Assembly: GCA_937898635.1 (NCBI GenBank)
Contig: CALEJW010000093.1
Coordinates: forward strand, 1 to 49,420
From: an uncultured Pseudomonadota bacterium
GTDB taxonomy: Bacteria; Pseudomonadota; Gammaproteobacteria; Burkholderiales; Usitatibacteraceae
Length of the DNA: 49,420 nt
Direction of reading: 5' to 3'
Below are positions 41,040 to 49,420 of this stretch, piece after piece; position 1 is the stretch's first letter, and the number at the start of each line of letters is the position of its first letter. A model generated the notes under the pieces. The model had not been told where the DNA came from. It made no database searches and was given only the letters and a program-made list of their open reading frames with translations. Both the position numbers and the translations under genes were made by a program.

Positions 41040-41743
41040 CCCGGTTTCAGGCGACCTCGCGCGATCGCCCCCGAGCACAGCACCTTGCCCGTGGGCTGGC
41101 CCGTCGGCGAGCCGCCGGGCGGCTCGCTCGACACCGCGAACGCGACCCCGTCGCGCAGCAGCGCGTCGAGGCCGGCGGCGCGGATCTCCGCGTCGCGGTC
41201 CGCGGGCACCACGCCCAGCGAGCGCGGCGAGCCTTCCTTCGGGATCACCCAGAGCTCGAGGTCGCGGGCCGCCATGTTCGCCCAGGGCTTCACCATGCGA
41301 AGCCGGATGAGCCCCTCGCGGGGCTGTTCCACCACGATGCGCGGCACCTGCTCGGGGGTGGCGAGCACCGCCACCAGCATCGGCTCGGGCGCGACCGGCG
41401 CGCGAAGCGCGAAGGCGAGGGCGAGGAGCGCCACGCTCGCCGCGGCGAAGCCCGCGCCGAGCCAGCGCCAGAAGGCGAGGTTCTCCCAGAGACCCGGCGG
41501 CGCCGCGGCGCGCGGGCGCGCGAGGCGCGCCTCGATGGCCGTCCACACCCGCGAAGGCGGCGCGACCGGCGCGAGGCGCCCGGCGAGGGGCGTGAGGAAG
41601 TCCTCCCACTGCGCGCGGATCGCGGCGAGCTCCCGGTCCGCGCCCGCGAGCGCCTCGAATCGCCGGCGCGCGCGGCCCCGCATCGTGCCGAGGACGAAGT
41701 CCGCGGCGAGCGCGTGCCGGAGCCCGGGCGTGAGGCGGATCAT
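41036..41743 (-). CDS. anti-sigma factor (RskA/anti-sigma-K family)
   Basis: A 235-residue inner-membrane anti-sigma factor. The N-terminal cytoplasmic sigma-binding region (about 1-80) has the ADFVLGTMRGRARRRFEAL pattern. No HxxxCxxC zinc motif is present, as in RskA-type proteins. One membrane segment (about 93-113) is followed by a periplasmic domain with the RskA-like blocks VAVLATPEQVPRIVV and DLELWVIPKEGSPRSLGVVPAD. It lies 7 nt downstream of the sigma gene and is presumably co-transcribed. The inducing signal is unknown. Confidence 0.9.
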   Translation of the reverse strand: MIRLTPGLRHALAADFVLGTMRGRARRRFEALAGADRELAAIRAQWEDFLTPLAGRLAPVAPPSRVWTAIEARLARPRAAAPPGLWENLAFWRWLGAGFAAASVALLALAFALRAPVAPEPMLVAVLATPEQVPRIVVEQPREGLIRLRMVKPWANMAARDLELWVIPKEGSPRSLGVVPADRDAEIRAAGLDALLRDGVAFAVSSEPPGGSPTGQPTGKVLCSGAIARGRLKPG

Positions 41744-41750
41744 CGCGTTC

Positions 41751-42326
41751 TCATGACGCCATCCCGGCGCGCACGAGGCAGTCCTTGAGCCGCGCGAGGC
41801 CGCGCCGGATGTGCGTCTTCACGGTGCCCAGGGGCCGGCGCAGGTGCCCGGCGAGCTCCGAGTGGGAGAGCCCGTGGAAGAAGGCGAGCGCGATCGACTG
41901 GCGCTGGTCGGCCTCGAGCTCCGCGAGGCATTCGTCGATCGCGTGCGCGCCGGCGGCGCGGGCGGCGTCGCGCGCGGGGTCCGCGGACTCGTCCACGAGC
42001 CTCGCCGCGAGCGCCTCGTCGACGTCCTCCACCTCGCGGGCGCCGCGGCGCAGGACGTCGAGGCTGCGGTTCCTCACGATCGCGGCCATCCACGTGACCG
42101 GCGCGCTCCTCGCCCGGGCGTAGTCCGACGCGTGGTGCCAGATGGAGACGAAACTGTCCTGCAAGACTTCCTCCGCGAGCTGCCGTTCCCTCACGATACG
42201 CAGGGACACGGCAAACAGTTTCGCGCTGGTGGCGCGGTAGAGCTCGGCGAAGGCCTTGCGGTCGCCGCCGGCCGAGGCCGCGAGCAGGCTCGCGAGGCGG
42301 TCGGCGGCGTCGGCGGGCGTGGACAT
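41751..42326 (-). CDS. ECF RNA polymerase sigma factor (SigK-like)
   Basis: An extracytoplasmic-function sigma factor of 191 residues. Region 2 (about 25-95) includes LFAVSLRIVRERQLAEEVLQDSFVSIWHH and VTWMAAIVRNRSLDVLRR. Region 4 (about 130-185) has QRQSIALAFFHGLSHSELAGHLRRPLGTVKTHIRRGLARLK, the -35-binding helix-turn-helix. The in-frame sequence upstream of 42326 is shadow of accA. It is paired with the adjacent RskA-like anti-sigma factor. The -10-like TACAAT is 7 nt before the ATG. Confidence 0.93.
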   Translation of the reverse strand: MSTPADAADRLASLLAASAGGDRKAFAELYRATSAKLFAVSLRIVRERQLAEEVLQDSFVSIWHHASDYARARSAPVTWMAAIVRNRSLDVLRRGAREVEDVDEALAARLVDESADPARDAARAAGAHAIDECLAELEADQRQSIALAFFHGLSHSELAGHLRRPLGTVKTHIRRGLARLKDCLVRAGMAS

Positions 42327-42333
42327 GGCGGCG

Positions 42334-42361
42334 ATTGTACGTGGGGCCGCGGTCGCGCCAA
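42334..42361 (-). promoter_or_regulatory. sigma-70-like promoter of the ECF sigma gene, leaderless spacing
   Basis: Minus-strand TTGGCG (42361-42356) and TACAAT (42339-42334) are separated by 16 nt. The hexamer is followed by CGCCGCC, then the ATG at 42326, so the start site would fall at the initiation codon. This looks like a housekeeping promoter. I did not recognise an autoregulatory ECF-type -35. Confidence 0.5.
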
Positions 42362-42404
42362 GGGGGGACAGGGTCCCGCGCCGCCCGCCCCCGGTACCCC
42401 TCCC

Positions 42405-42413
42405 TGTTATCAT
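42405..42413 (+). promoter_or_regulatory. extended -10 promoter element of accA
   Basis: TGTTATCAT (TG-N-TATCAT, hexamer 42408-42413) precedes the accA start region. No -35 match is seen at 16-18 nt, as is allowed for extended -10 promoters. The predicted start site near 42420 would give a UTR of about 24 nt to TTG 42444, or almost none to TTG 42423. Confidence 0.5.
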
Positions 42414-42443
42414 TTCCGCCTCTTGGCCTCGAACGCGAAACCG

Positions 42444-43409
<966 letters not shown>

Positions 43410-43428
43410 CGCTCGGGGGCCCCTGCCG

Positions 43429-44775
43429 ATGCTCGCGCGCCGGTCGCCCCCGCCCGAAGGACTCGTCGGCCGCGTCGCCCGCCGCGTCCTCGCGCGCGTG
43501 CGCCGCGGCCAATCCGTGTGCGTCGCCTACTCGGGCGGCCTCGACTCCACCGTGCTGCTCGACCTCCTCGCGGGACTTCGTGACGAGGGGGGCTTCGCGC
43601 TCGTGGCGAGGCACGTGCACCACGGGCTCTCGCCGGAGGCCGGGCGCTGGGCGCAGGCCTGCGAGGCGTTCGCCCGCTCGCGCGGCGTGGCGCTCGAGGT
43701 GGTGCGGGTCGAGGTGGACCGCGGCCACCCCGCAGGGCTCGAGGCCGCGGCGAGGGCCGCGCGGCTCGCGGCCCTCGCCGGCGCCGGGACGGATTTCGTC
43801 GCGCTCGCCCATCACCGCGACGACCAGGCCGAGACGGTTCTCCTGCAGGCGCTGCGCGGCGCGGGCGTGAAGGGCCTCGCGGCGATGGGGGAGGCGCGCG
43901 CCGCGGGCGGGACGGTGTGGCTGCGCCCGCTCCTCGACGAGCCGCGGGAGGCGCTCCTCGCGCACGCGCGCGGGGCGGGCCTCGCCTGGGTCGAGGACGA
44001 GTCGAACGCGGCGGCGGACTTCGACCGCAACTTCCTGCGCCATCACGTCCTGCCCGGGATCGCGACGCGTTTTCCGCAGTTCCGCGAGTCCCTCGCCCGC
44101 CTCGCGCGCCACGCGGCCGCGGCCGATGCGCTCCTCGCGGAGCTCGCCCGCGAGGACCTCGCCCGCATCGGGGACGGGGACGGGCTCGCCGTCGCCGGCC
44201 TCGCCGCCCTCGATCCCGCGCGCCGCGCCAACGCGCTGCGGCACTACCTCGCCGGGCACGGACTCGCGATGCCGGGCGAGGCGCGGCTCGAGGAGATGGC
44301 GCGCCAGCTCGCCGGCGCGCGGGCCGGCGCGCGGGTGCTCCTTCGCCACGACGGGCGCTGCCTCGTGCGGCACGGGGGCCGGGTCCGGGTGGACGACGTT
44401 CCCGGCGTCGCGACCGCCTGGCAGGTCGCGTGGCATGGCGAAGCGGTGCTCCCGCTCGGCGAGGGACGCGGCGAGGTCCGCTTCGCGCCGGCGACGGGGG
44501 AGGGCATCGCCGCGGAGCGCGTGCCCGGCGGGCGCTGGCACTTCGCCCCCCGCGCCGGGGGCGAGCGGATCCGGCTGCGCGAGGGCGGCCCGACGCGCAC
44601 CCTCAAGAACCTGCTCCAGGAGCACGGCGTGCCCGCGTGGCGCCGCGCGAGCCTGCCGCTCCTTTTCGAAGGCGGGGAGCTCGTCTGGGTCCCCGGCGTC
44701 GGCGTGTCCGCCGCCTACCGCGCCCGCGGGGACGGCGCCGGGCTGCTGCCCGACTGGCGCCCCGCCGGACGCTGA
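43429..44775 (+). CDS. tilS: tRNA(Ile)-lysidine synthase TilS
   Basis: Enzyme of 448 residues that converts C34 of the CAU-anticodon isoleucine tRNA to lysidine, which switches decoding from AUG to AUA. The N-type ATP pyrophosphatase P-loop SGGLDS is at 35-40. HVHHGLSPEA and ALAHHRDDQAETVLLQALRG follow. DESNAAADFDRNFLRHHVLP, the substrate-binding block, and the C-terminal RTLKNLLQEHGVPAWRRASLPLL domain are present. The accA-tilS order is conserved in many proteobacteria. It lies 19 nt after accA, with no independent promoter visible. Confidence 0.94.
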   Translation: MLARRSPPPEGLVGRVARRVLARVRRGQSVCVAYSGGLDSTVLLDLLAGLRDEGGFALVARHVHHGLSPEAGRWAQACEAFARSRGVALEVVRVEVDRGHPAGLEAAARAARLAALAGAGTDFVALAHHRDDQAETVLLQALRGAGVKGLAAMGEARAAGGTVWLRPLLDEPREALLAHARGAGLAWVEDESNAAADFDRNFLRHHVLPGIATRFPQFRESLARLARHAAAADALLAELAREDLARIGDGDGLAVAGLAALDPARRANALRHYLAGHGLAMPGEARLEEMARQLAGARAGARVLLRHDGRCLVRHGGRVRVDDVPGVATAWQVAWHGEAVLPLGEGRGEVRFAPATGEGIAAERVPGGRWHFAPRAGGERIRLREGGPTRTLKNLLQEHGVPAWRRASLPLLFEGGELVWVPGVGVSAAYRARGDGAGLLPDWRPAGR

Positions 44776-44815
44776 AAATGGCCGCCGGCCCTAGCCCGGC
44801 GCGGAAGCCCTGTGA

Positions 44816-44853
44816 TAGAATGAAAAGCTAAATTTTTCATTCAGTTAGCGGAG
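44816..44853 (+). promoter_or_regulatory. ndk promoter and AT-rich perfect palindrome
   Basis: TAGAAT (44816-44821) is a candidate -10. A perfect 9-bp inverted repeat GAATGAAAA/TTTTCATTC (44818-44826 and 44834-44842, loop GCTAAAT) overlaps it and extends into the 5' UTR. GGAG (44850-44853) is the ribosome binding site, 6 nt before the ndk ATG. The stretch is strikingly A/T-rich for this genome. It could be an operator half-site pair or an mRNA hairpin. No -35 is evident. Confidence 0.6.
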
Positions 44854-44859
44854 ATTTTC

Positions 44860-45285
44860 ATGGCGGTTCAGCGCACCCTGTCGATCATCAAGCCCGATGC
44901 CGTGGCGAAGAACATCATCGGCAAGATCTACTCCCGGTTCGAGACCAACGGGCTCAAGGTCGTCGCGGCGAAGATGGTCCACCTCTCCCGGCAGGAGGCC
45001 GAGGGCTTCTACGCGGTGCACCGGGGCCGGCCGTTCTTCGAGGACCTCGTCGAGTTCATGATCTCCGGCCCGGTGATGATCCAGGCGCTCGAGGGCGAGG
45101 ACGCCATCCAGAAGAACCGCGACCTCATGGGGGCCACGGACCCGAAGAAGGCCGAGAAGGGCACGATCCGCGCCGACTTCGCCGCCTCGATCGACGCCAA
45201 CGCCGTTCACGGCTCCGACGCGCCCGAGACGGCCGCGACGGAGATCGCCTACTTCTTCCCCGCGAGCCAGGTCTACTCGCGCTGA
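44860..45285 (+). CDS. ndk: nucleoside diphosphate kinase
   Basis: Housekeeping kinase of 141 residues that balances nucleoside triphosphates through a phosphohistidine. It has QRTLSIIKPDAVAKNIIGKI, FYAVHRGRPFFEDLVEFM, MGATDPKKAEKGTIRADFA and the active-site His117 in NAVHGSDAPETA. Length and every motif are canonical. It begins the conserved betaproteobacterial cluster that runs to hisS. Confidence 0.97.
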   Translation: MAVQRTLSIIKPDAVAKNIIGKIYSRFETNGLKVVAAKMVHLSRQEAEGFYAVHRGRPFFEDLVEFMISGPVMIQALEGEDAIQKNRDLMGATDPKKAEKGTIRADFAASIDANAVHGSDAPETAATEIAYFFPASQVYSR

Positions 45286-45311
45286 CCCGACCGGCCGCCG
45301 GCGAGACGCCC

Positions 45312-46439
45312 ATGCGCACCAACCTGCTCGACTTCACGCTTCCCGCCCTCACCGACTGGTTCGCGTCGCTGGGGGAGAAGCCGTTTCGCGCGAAGCAGGT
45401 GTTCCGCTGGGTCCACCAGCGGGGCGTGGCGGATTTCGAGGCGATGACCGACCTCGCCAAGGGCCTTCGCGCGAAGCTCTCCGAGCTCGCCGAGGTGCGC
45501 CCGCCCGCGGTGCTCTCCGAGCACCGCTCGGCCGACGGGACGGTGAAGTGGCTCTTCGACGTGGGCGTGGGCAACGGCGTCGAGACCGTGTTCATCCCCG
45601 AGGACGACCGCGGCACCCTGTGCGTGTCCTCGCAGGTGGGCTGCGCGCTCGACTGCGGCTTCTGCTCCACCGGGCGCGCGGGCTTCAACCGCGACCTGTC
45701 GGTCGCGGAGATCCTCGGGCAGCTCTGGGTGGCCAACCGCCGGCTGGAGGAAATGGCGCGCGAGGGCCTGCCCTACCGCCTCGAGGCCTCGACCGAGGGC
45801 GCCACGCCGAAACCCGTCACCAACGTCGTGATGATGGGCATGGGCGAGCCGCTCAACAACTTCGAGAACGTGGTGGCGGCGATGTCGGTCATGCTGGACG
45901 ACAACGCCTACGGGCTCTCGCGCCGGCGCGTGACGCTCTCCACCTCGGGCGTGGTGCACCAGCTGCGCAAGCTCGCCGCGCGGCTCCCGGTCGCGCTCGC
46001 CGTGAGCCTGCACGCCCCCGACGACGAGCTGCGCTCGCGCCTCATGCCGATCAACCGCAGCTACCCGATCGCGGAGCTGCTGGCGGCGTGCCGCGAGTAC
46101 CTCGACGCGGCCCCGCGCGACTTCATCACCTTCGAGTACGTCCTCCTGGACGGCGTGAACGACGCGCCGGCGCAGGCGCGCGCGCTGGCGAAGCTCCTGC
46201 GGGAGGTTCCCTGCAAGGTGAACCTGATCCCGTTCAACCCGTTCCCGGGGTCCGGATTCGGGCGCTCGCGGCCGGAGGCCGTCGCGCGCTTCCGCGACAT
46301 CCTGGTCGAGGCGGGCTACGTCGCGACCGTGCGCAAGACCCGCGGCGACGACATCGACGCGGCCTGCGGGCAGCTCGCCGGGCAGGTCGTGAACCGCATG
46401 AGGAAGCGCACGGTGCGCATCCACCAGGAGGCCGCGTGA
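45312..46439 (+). CDS. rlmN: dual-specificity 23S rRNA/tRNA adenine-C2 methyltransferase RlmN
   Basis: Radical-SAM methyltransferase of 375 residues that methylates C2 of A2503 in 23S rRNA and A37 in some tRNAs. The [4Fe-4S] site is Cys111, Cys115 and Cys118 (CALDCGFCSTG). The N-terminal helical domain has KPFRAKQVFRWVHQRG. The SAM-binding block is VMMGMGEPLNNFENV, then VSLHAPDDELRSRLMPINRSYP and NLIPFNPFPGSGFGRS. The second catalytic Cys is in DIDAACGQLAGQV. GAGACG precedes the ATG. Its stop shares a base with the next start (TGATG). Confidence 0.96.
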   Translation: MRTNLLDFTLPALTDWFASLGEKPFRAKQVFRWVHQRGVADFEAMTDLAKGLRAKLSELAEVRPPAVLSEHRSADGTVKWLFDVGVGNGVETVFIPEDDRGTLCVSSQVGCALDCGFCSTGRAGFNRDLSVAEILGQLWVANRRLEEMAREGLPYRLEASTEGATPKPVTNVVMMGMGEPLNNFENVVAAMSVMLDDNAYGLSRRRVTLSTSGVVHQLRKLAARLPVALAVSLHAPDDELRSRLMPINRSYPIAELLAACREYLDAAPRDFITFEYVLLDGVNDAPAQARALAKLLREVPCKVNLIPFNPFPGSGFGRSRPEAVARFRDILVEAGYVATVRKTRGDDIDAACGQLAGQVVNRMRKRTVRIHQEAA

Positions 46440-47209
46440 TGAAGCTCCTCGCCCTCGCCGCCGCGGGACTGCTCTCGGCCTGCGTGTCGCAGACCACGGT
46501 CGAGACGCGCCTCGTGCAGGACGCCCAGACCGCGGACGCGCGCCGCCGCGCCGAGATCCACACCTCGCTCGCCTCGCAGTACTACCAGCGCGGCAACTTC
46601 GTGGTGGCGCTGGAGGAGACGCGCCTCGCGCTCAAGGACGACCCGCGCTACTTCCAGGCCCTCAACGTGCGCGCGCTCGTCTTCATGGAGCTTCGCGAGG
46701 ACGAGCAGGCGCGCCAGGCCTTCGAGCAGGCGCTCGCGCTCGCGCCCAGCGACCCGGACGTGATGAACAACTTCGGCTGGTTCCTCTGCCTGCGCGGCGA
46801 GCGGCCCCGGGCGATGGAGTTCTTCGCGCGCGTGCAGTCCGACTCGCTGTACACGACGCCCGAGAAGGCCCTCCTCAACGCGGGCCTGTGCGCGCGCATC
46901 GCCGGGCGCAACGCCGAGTCCGAGGAGTTCCTGCGCCGCGCGGTCACCTTCAAGCCCGACCTCGCCGGCGCGCTCTACAGCCTCGCCGAGATCCTCTTCG
47001 AGAAGGGCGCCTACAAGGAGGCGGAGAACTACCTCGTGCGCTACATGCGCCTGGGCGAGCCCACGCTCTCGGCCCTGGTGCTGGGCGTGAAGCTCGCGCG
47101 CGCCCAGGGGGAGCGGATGGCCGAGGACAGCATGCTGCAGCAGCTGCGCCGGCGCTTCCCCGACGCGCCGCAGACCCGTGACCTCCTGAAGGGCGAAGCC
47201 GGGAAGTGA
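46439..47209 (+). CDS. pilW: type IV pilus biogenesis lipoprotein PilW/PilF (TPR)
   Basis: Outer-membrane lipoprotein of 256 residues, the pilotin for the type IV pilus secretin. The signal MKLLALAAAGLLSAC has a lipobox with Cys15. Tetratricopeptide repeats follow: LASQYYQRGNFVVALEETRLAL, ALNVRALVFMELREDEQARQAFEQAL, and DVMNNFGWFLCLRGERPRAMEFF. Later repeats run through ALYSLAEILFEKGAYKEAENYL. The rlmN-pilW-rodZ order is strongly conserved and supports the call. The start is fixed by the TGATG overlap, and the stop overlaps rodZ in the same way. It implies type IV pili, whose prepilin peptidase probably also serves the T2SS. Confidence 0.9.
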   Translation: MKLLALAAAGLLSACVSQTTVETRLVQDAQTADARRRAEIHTSLASQYYQRGNFVVALEETRLALKDDPRYFQALNVRALVFMELREDEQARQAFEQALALAPSDPDVMNNFGWFLCLRGERPRAMEFFARVQSDSLYTTPEKALLNAGLCARIAGRNAESEEFLRRAVTFKPDLAGALYSLAEILFEKGAYKEAENYLVRYMRLGEPTLSALVLGVKLARAQGERMAEDSMLQQLRRRFPDAPQTRDLLKGEAGK

Positions 47210-48114
47210 TGGATTCGGGAAGCGACACCACCGAGCGCCGCGAGGCGCCGCAGTCGCCGGGCGCGATCCTCGCCGCCGAGCGGGAGCGCCAGGGGCTCGC
47301 GCGCGCCGACATCGCGCAGCGCCTGCACATGAGCGTCTCCCAGGTGGAGGCGCTCGAGGCCTCGGACTACGAGCGGCTCCCGCGCGGCACCTTCCTCAAG
47401 GGGTTCACGCGCAACTACGCGAGGGCCCTGGGCCTGGACGCCGACGCGGTGATGGGGCTCCTCGCCCAGGACGCGCCGCGCGAGAGCTCGCCGGACATCG
47501 TGGTGCCCAGCCAGAACATCCGCTTCGATCCCCTCGGCCAGCGCCTCGCCAACCCGTACGTGAAGGCCGCGGGCATCGCCTTCGTCCTGGTCGCCCTCGG
47601 CTTCGCGGCGATGTACTGGTGGCTCTTCATCCGCCCGCAGGGGCTGGCCCAGGCGACCGCGGTGAAGAAGCCGGCCGTCGAGGTGAGCGCGCCCGCCCCG
47701 GCGCCGCCGGAGGCGCCCGCGGCGTCGCCACCCGCGGCAGCGGCGCCCGCGCAATCTCCGGCGGCGGGCGCGCCGCCCGCGAATTCCCCCGCGGGACCGG
47801 CCGCGTCCCCGGCGGCCGAGCCGTCCCAGGCTCCCGCCGCGCCGGCCGCGGAAGCGCCGCGCGTCGCCGGACCCGGGGAGGGGACCATCCGCCTCGCGTT
47901 CCGCGGCGCGGCCTGGGTGGAGATCACGGACGCCCGCGGCAAGGTGCTCCTGTCGCGCACCCATCCGGGCGGCTCGAACACGGAGGTCATCGGCAAGCCG
48001 CCCTTCGGGCTGGTGATCGGAAACGCCCCCGAGGTGAGCGTCACCTACAACGGCCGCGACGTCGACCTCGCGCCGCACACGCGCGTGGCCGTCGCGCGCC
48101 TCACGCTTCCCTAG
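47209..48114 (+). CDS. rodZ: RodZ-like cell-shape/helix-turn-helix membrane protein
   Basis: A 301-residue bitopic protein. The cytoplasmic HTH_25 domain (about 16-85) has PGAILAAERERQGLARADIAQRLHMSVSQVEALE and RLPRGTFLKGFTRNYARALGLD. A membrane segment follows at about 118-141. A long Ala/Pro-rich periplasmic linker (about 155-220) leads to a C-terminal DUF4115 beta domain (about 225-301). RodZ links MreB to the elongasome. ATG 47209 shares a base with the pilW stop. GTG 47206 would add one residue. Confidence 0.88.
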   Translation: MDSGSDTTERREAPQSPGAILAAERERQGLARADIAQRLHMSVSQVEALEASDYERLPRGTFLKGFTRNYARALGLDADAVMGLLAQDAPRESSPDIVVPSQNIRFDPLGQRLANPYVKAAGIAFVLVALGFAAMYWWLFIRPQGLAQATAVKKPAVEVSAPAPAPPEAPAASPPAAAAPAQSPAAGAPPANSPAGPAASPAAEPSQAPAAPAAEAPRVAGPGEGTIRLAFRGAAWVEITDARGKVLLSRTHPGGSNTEVIGKPPFGLVIGNAPEVSVTYNGRDVDLAPHTRVAVARLTLP

Positions 48115-48127
48115 CGAAGCCCGCGAC

Positions 48128-49405
48128 ATGAGTCCCGTCCCGCGCCGTCCTTCGCGCCAGGTCCTCCTCGCCGGCAGGCCCGTCGGCGGCGGCGCGCCCA
48201 TCCTCGTGCAGTCGATGACCAACACCGACACCGAGGACGCGAAGGCGACCGCGGACCAGGTGGCCTCGCTCGCGCGCGCCGGCAGCGAGGCCGTGCGCAT
48301 CACCGTCAACACGCTGGAAGCCGCGCGCCAGGTTCCCGCCATCCGCAGCCGGCTCGTGGCGGCGGGCGTGGACGTGCCGCTCATCGGCGACTTCCACTTC
48401 AACGGCCACAAGCTCCTCGCGCAGGTGCCCGAGTGCGCCGAGGCGCTCGACAAGTACCGCATCAACCCGGGCAACGTGGGGCACGGCTCGAAGCGCGACG
48501 ACCAGTTCGCGACGATGATCGGGAAGGCCGTCGAGTTCGGCAAGCCCGTGCGCATCGGCGTGAACTGGGGCTCGCTCGACCCGGAGCTCCTGACCCGGCT
48601 GATGGACGCCAACGCGAAGCTCGCGAGCCCGCGGGATGCCGACGCGGTGATGCGCGAGGCGCTCATCGTCTCGGCGCTGGAGAGCGCGGCGAAGGCCGAG
48701 GAACTCGGGCTCCCCGGGGACCGCATCATCCTGTCGTGCAAGGTCTCCGCCGTGCAGGACCTGATCGCGGTCTACCGCGCGCTCGCCGCGCGCTGCGACT
48801 ACCCGCTGCACCTCGGCCTCACGGAGGCGGGGATGGGCTCGAAGGGCATCGTCGCCTCGACCGCCGCCATGGGCGTGCTGCTCCAGGAGGGCATCGGCGA
48901 CACCATCCGCGTCTCCCTCACGCCCGAGCCCGGCGGGGACCGCACGCGCGAGGTGATCGTGGCGCAGGAGATCCTGCAGACGATGGGGCTGCGTTCCTTC
49001 ACGCCGCAGGTCTCGGCCTGCCCCGGCTGCGGGCGCACCACGAGCACCTTCTTCCAGGAACTCGCGGAAAAGATCCAGTCCTACCTGCGACGGCAGATGC
49101 CCGTTTGGCGGACGCAGTATCCCGGCGTCGAGGAGCTGCACGTGGCCGTCATGGGCTGCGTGGTGAACGGGCCGGGCGAGTCGAAGCTCGCCGACATCGG
49201 CATCTCGCTTCCCGGCTCGGGGGAGAAGCCCGTGGCCCCGGTGTTCGTCGACGGCGAGAAGACCGTCACGCTCAAGGGCGAGCGGATCGCGGAGGAGTTC
49301 CAGGCGATCGTCGAGGACTACGTGCGCAGCCGCTTCGCGCCCGGCGCCGCGAAGGCCGGCGCGAAGCCCCGGAAGTCCATCGCCATCCAGGCGGCAAGGT
49401 CATGA
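48128..49405 (+). CDS. ispG: 4-hydroxy-3-methylbut-2-en-1-yl diphosphate synthase IspG
   Basis: Iron-sulfur enzyme of 425 residues of the MEP isoprenoid pathway, converting MEcPP to HMBPP. The TIM-barrel N-terminus carries PILVQSMTNTDTEDAKATADQV and the conserved RINPGNVG. The [4Fe-4S] cluster ligands are Cys298, Cys301 and Cys344 plus Glu351 (SACPGCGRTTSTF and MGCVVNGPGES). The bacterial form without the plant insertion is expected at this length. Its stop overlaps the next ATG (ATGA). Presence of IspG implies the MEP rather than the mevalonate route. Confidence 0.96.
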   Translation: MSPVPRRPSRQVLLAGRPVGGGAPILVQSMTNTDTEDAKATADQVASLARAGSEAVRITVNTLEAARQVPAIRSRLVAAGVDVPLIGDFHFNGHKLLAQVPECAEALDKYRINPGNVGHGSKRDDQFATMIGKAVEFGKPVRIGVNWGSLDPELLTRLMDANAKLASPRDADAVMREALIVSALESAAKAEELGLPGDRIILSCKVSAVQDLIAVYRALAARCDYPLHLGLTEAGMGSKGIVASTAAMGVLLQEGIGDTIRVSLTPEPGGDRTREVIVAQEILQTMGLRSFTPQVSACPGCGRTTSTFFQELAEKIQSYLRRQMPVWRTQYPGVEELHVAVMGCVVNGPGESKLADIGISLPGSGEKPVAPVFVDGEKTVTLKGERIAEEFQAIVEDYVRSRFAPGAAKAGAKPRKSIAIQAARS

Positions 49406-49420
49406 GCGGGAGGATCCAGG
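49402..49420 (+). CDS. hisS: start of histidyl-tRNA synthetase (partial, runs off window)
   Basis: Only six codons are inside the window (ATG AGC GGG AGG ATC CAG, MSGRIQ). They overlap the ispG stop by ATGA. HisS proteins start similarly (M-S-x-x-I-Q-A-V-R-G-M), and hisS follows ispG in many betaproteobacteria. The call rests on this synteny plus six residues, so it is an inference. Confidence 0.55.

Noticed and set aside
47680..47870. GC-rich repetitive stretch in rodZ as a mobile or tandem repeat
   Set aside because: It encodes the in-frame Ala/Pro linker normal for RodZ proteins. No exact repeat unit is seen.

Overview
The window is about 49 kb of very GC-rich DNA in which nearly every third codon position is G or C. 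Genes are packed, with many ATGA, GTGA or TGATG overlaps. The gene order ndk-rlmN-pilW-rodZ-ispG-(hisS), the AccA N-terminus, a divergent glnE/yhdP pair followed by a nitrilase and tldD, and a tandem aroG locus all fit a betaproteobacterium, probably a free-living or environmental one. I cannot name a genus. I see no tRNA, rRNA, CRISPR array, transposase, integrase or phage gene, so this reads as core chromosome.

Layout. (1) 82-15734, minus strand: a complete type II secretion (T2SS) operon in the order gspC-D-E-F-G-H-I-J-K-L-M-N, followed by a YheT-type hydrolase and a phosphomannomutase/phosphoglucomutase. It is preceded by a peptide-type ABC substrate-binding protein and a small NTF2-like protein. 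A multi-hairpin palindromic element separates gspE from gspF. No prepilin peptidase or pilotin gene is present. (2) 15841-21279, plus strand: a molybdenum-hydroxylase module (IorA/IorB-like subunits, an XdhC-type maturation factor and a MobA/MocA-like nucleotidyltransferase). It encloses an unannotated 59-residue membrane protein and a lipoprotein hydrolase. (3) 21276-24862, minus strand: a small exported protein, a DUF1684 lipoprotein, heptosyltransferase WaaF, a CHCC zinc-finger protein and IlvE. (4) 25047-36404: a six-TM class III adenylate cyclase, glnE (minus), yhdP, nitrilase, tldD, a zinc-ribbon protein and a periplasmic MsrB. (5) 36790-41039: an aromatic-amino-acid biosynthesis locus with a 22-codon leader peptide very rich in Phe/Tyr/Trp and an intrinsic terminator. 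Two class I-alpha DAHP synthases, a third divergent I-beta-like DAHP synthase and a BtuF-like protein follow. (6) 41036-42326, minus strand: an ECF sigma factor with its anti-sigma factor. (7) 42444-49420, plus strand: accA, tilS, ndk, rlmN, pilW, rodZ, ispG and the first codons of hisS.

The most interesting signals are these. A ribosome-mediated attenuator precedes the DAHP synthase cluster, and the third DAHP-synthase-like protein has two of its four expected metal ligands changed. Several genes share a leaderless-looking start, with a -10 hexamer placed 7-8 nt before the ATG. The T2SS operon carries an interspersed palindromic element. A small membrane protein is missing from long-ORF calls. 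All three overlapping convergent gene pairs share a CTAG stop palindrome.
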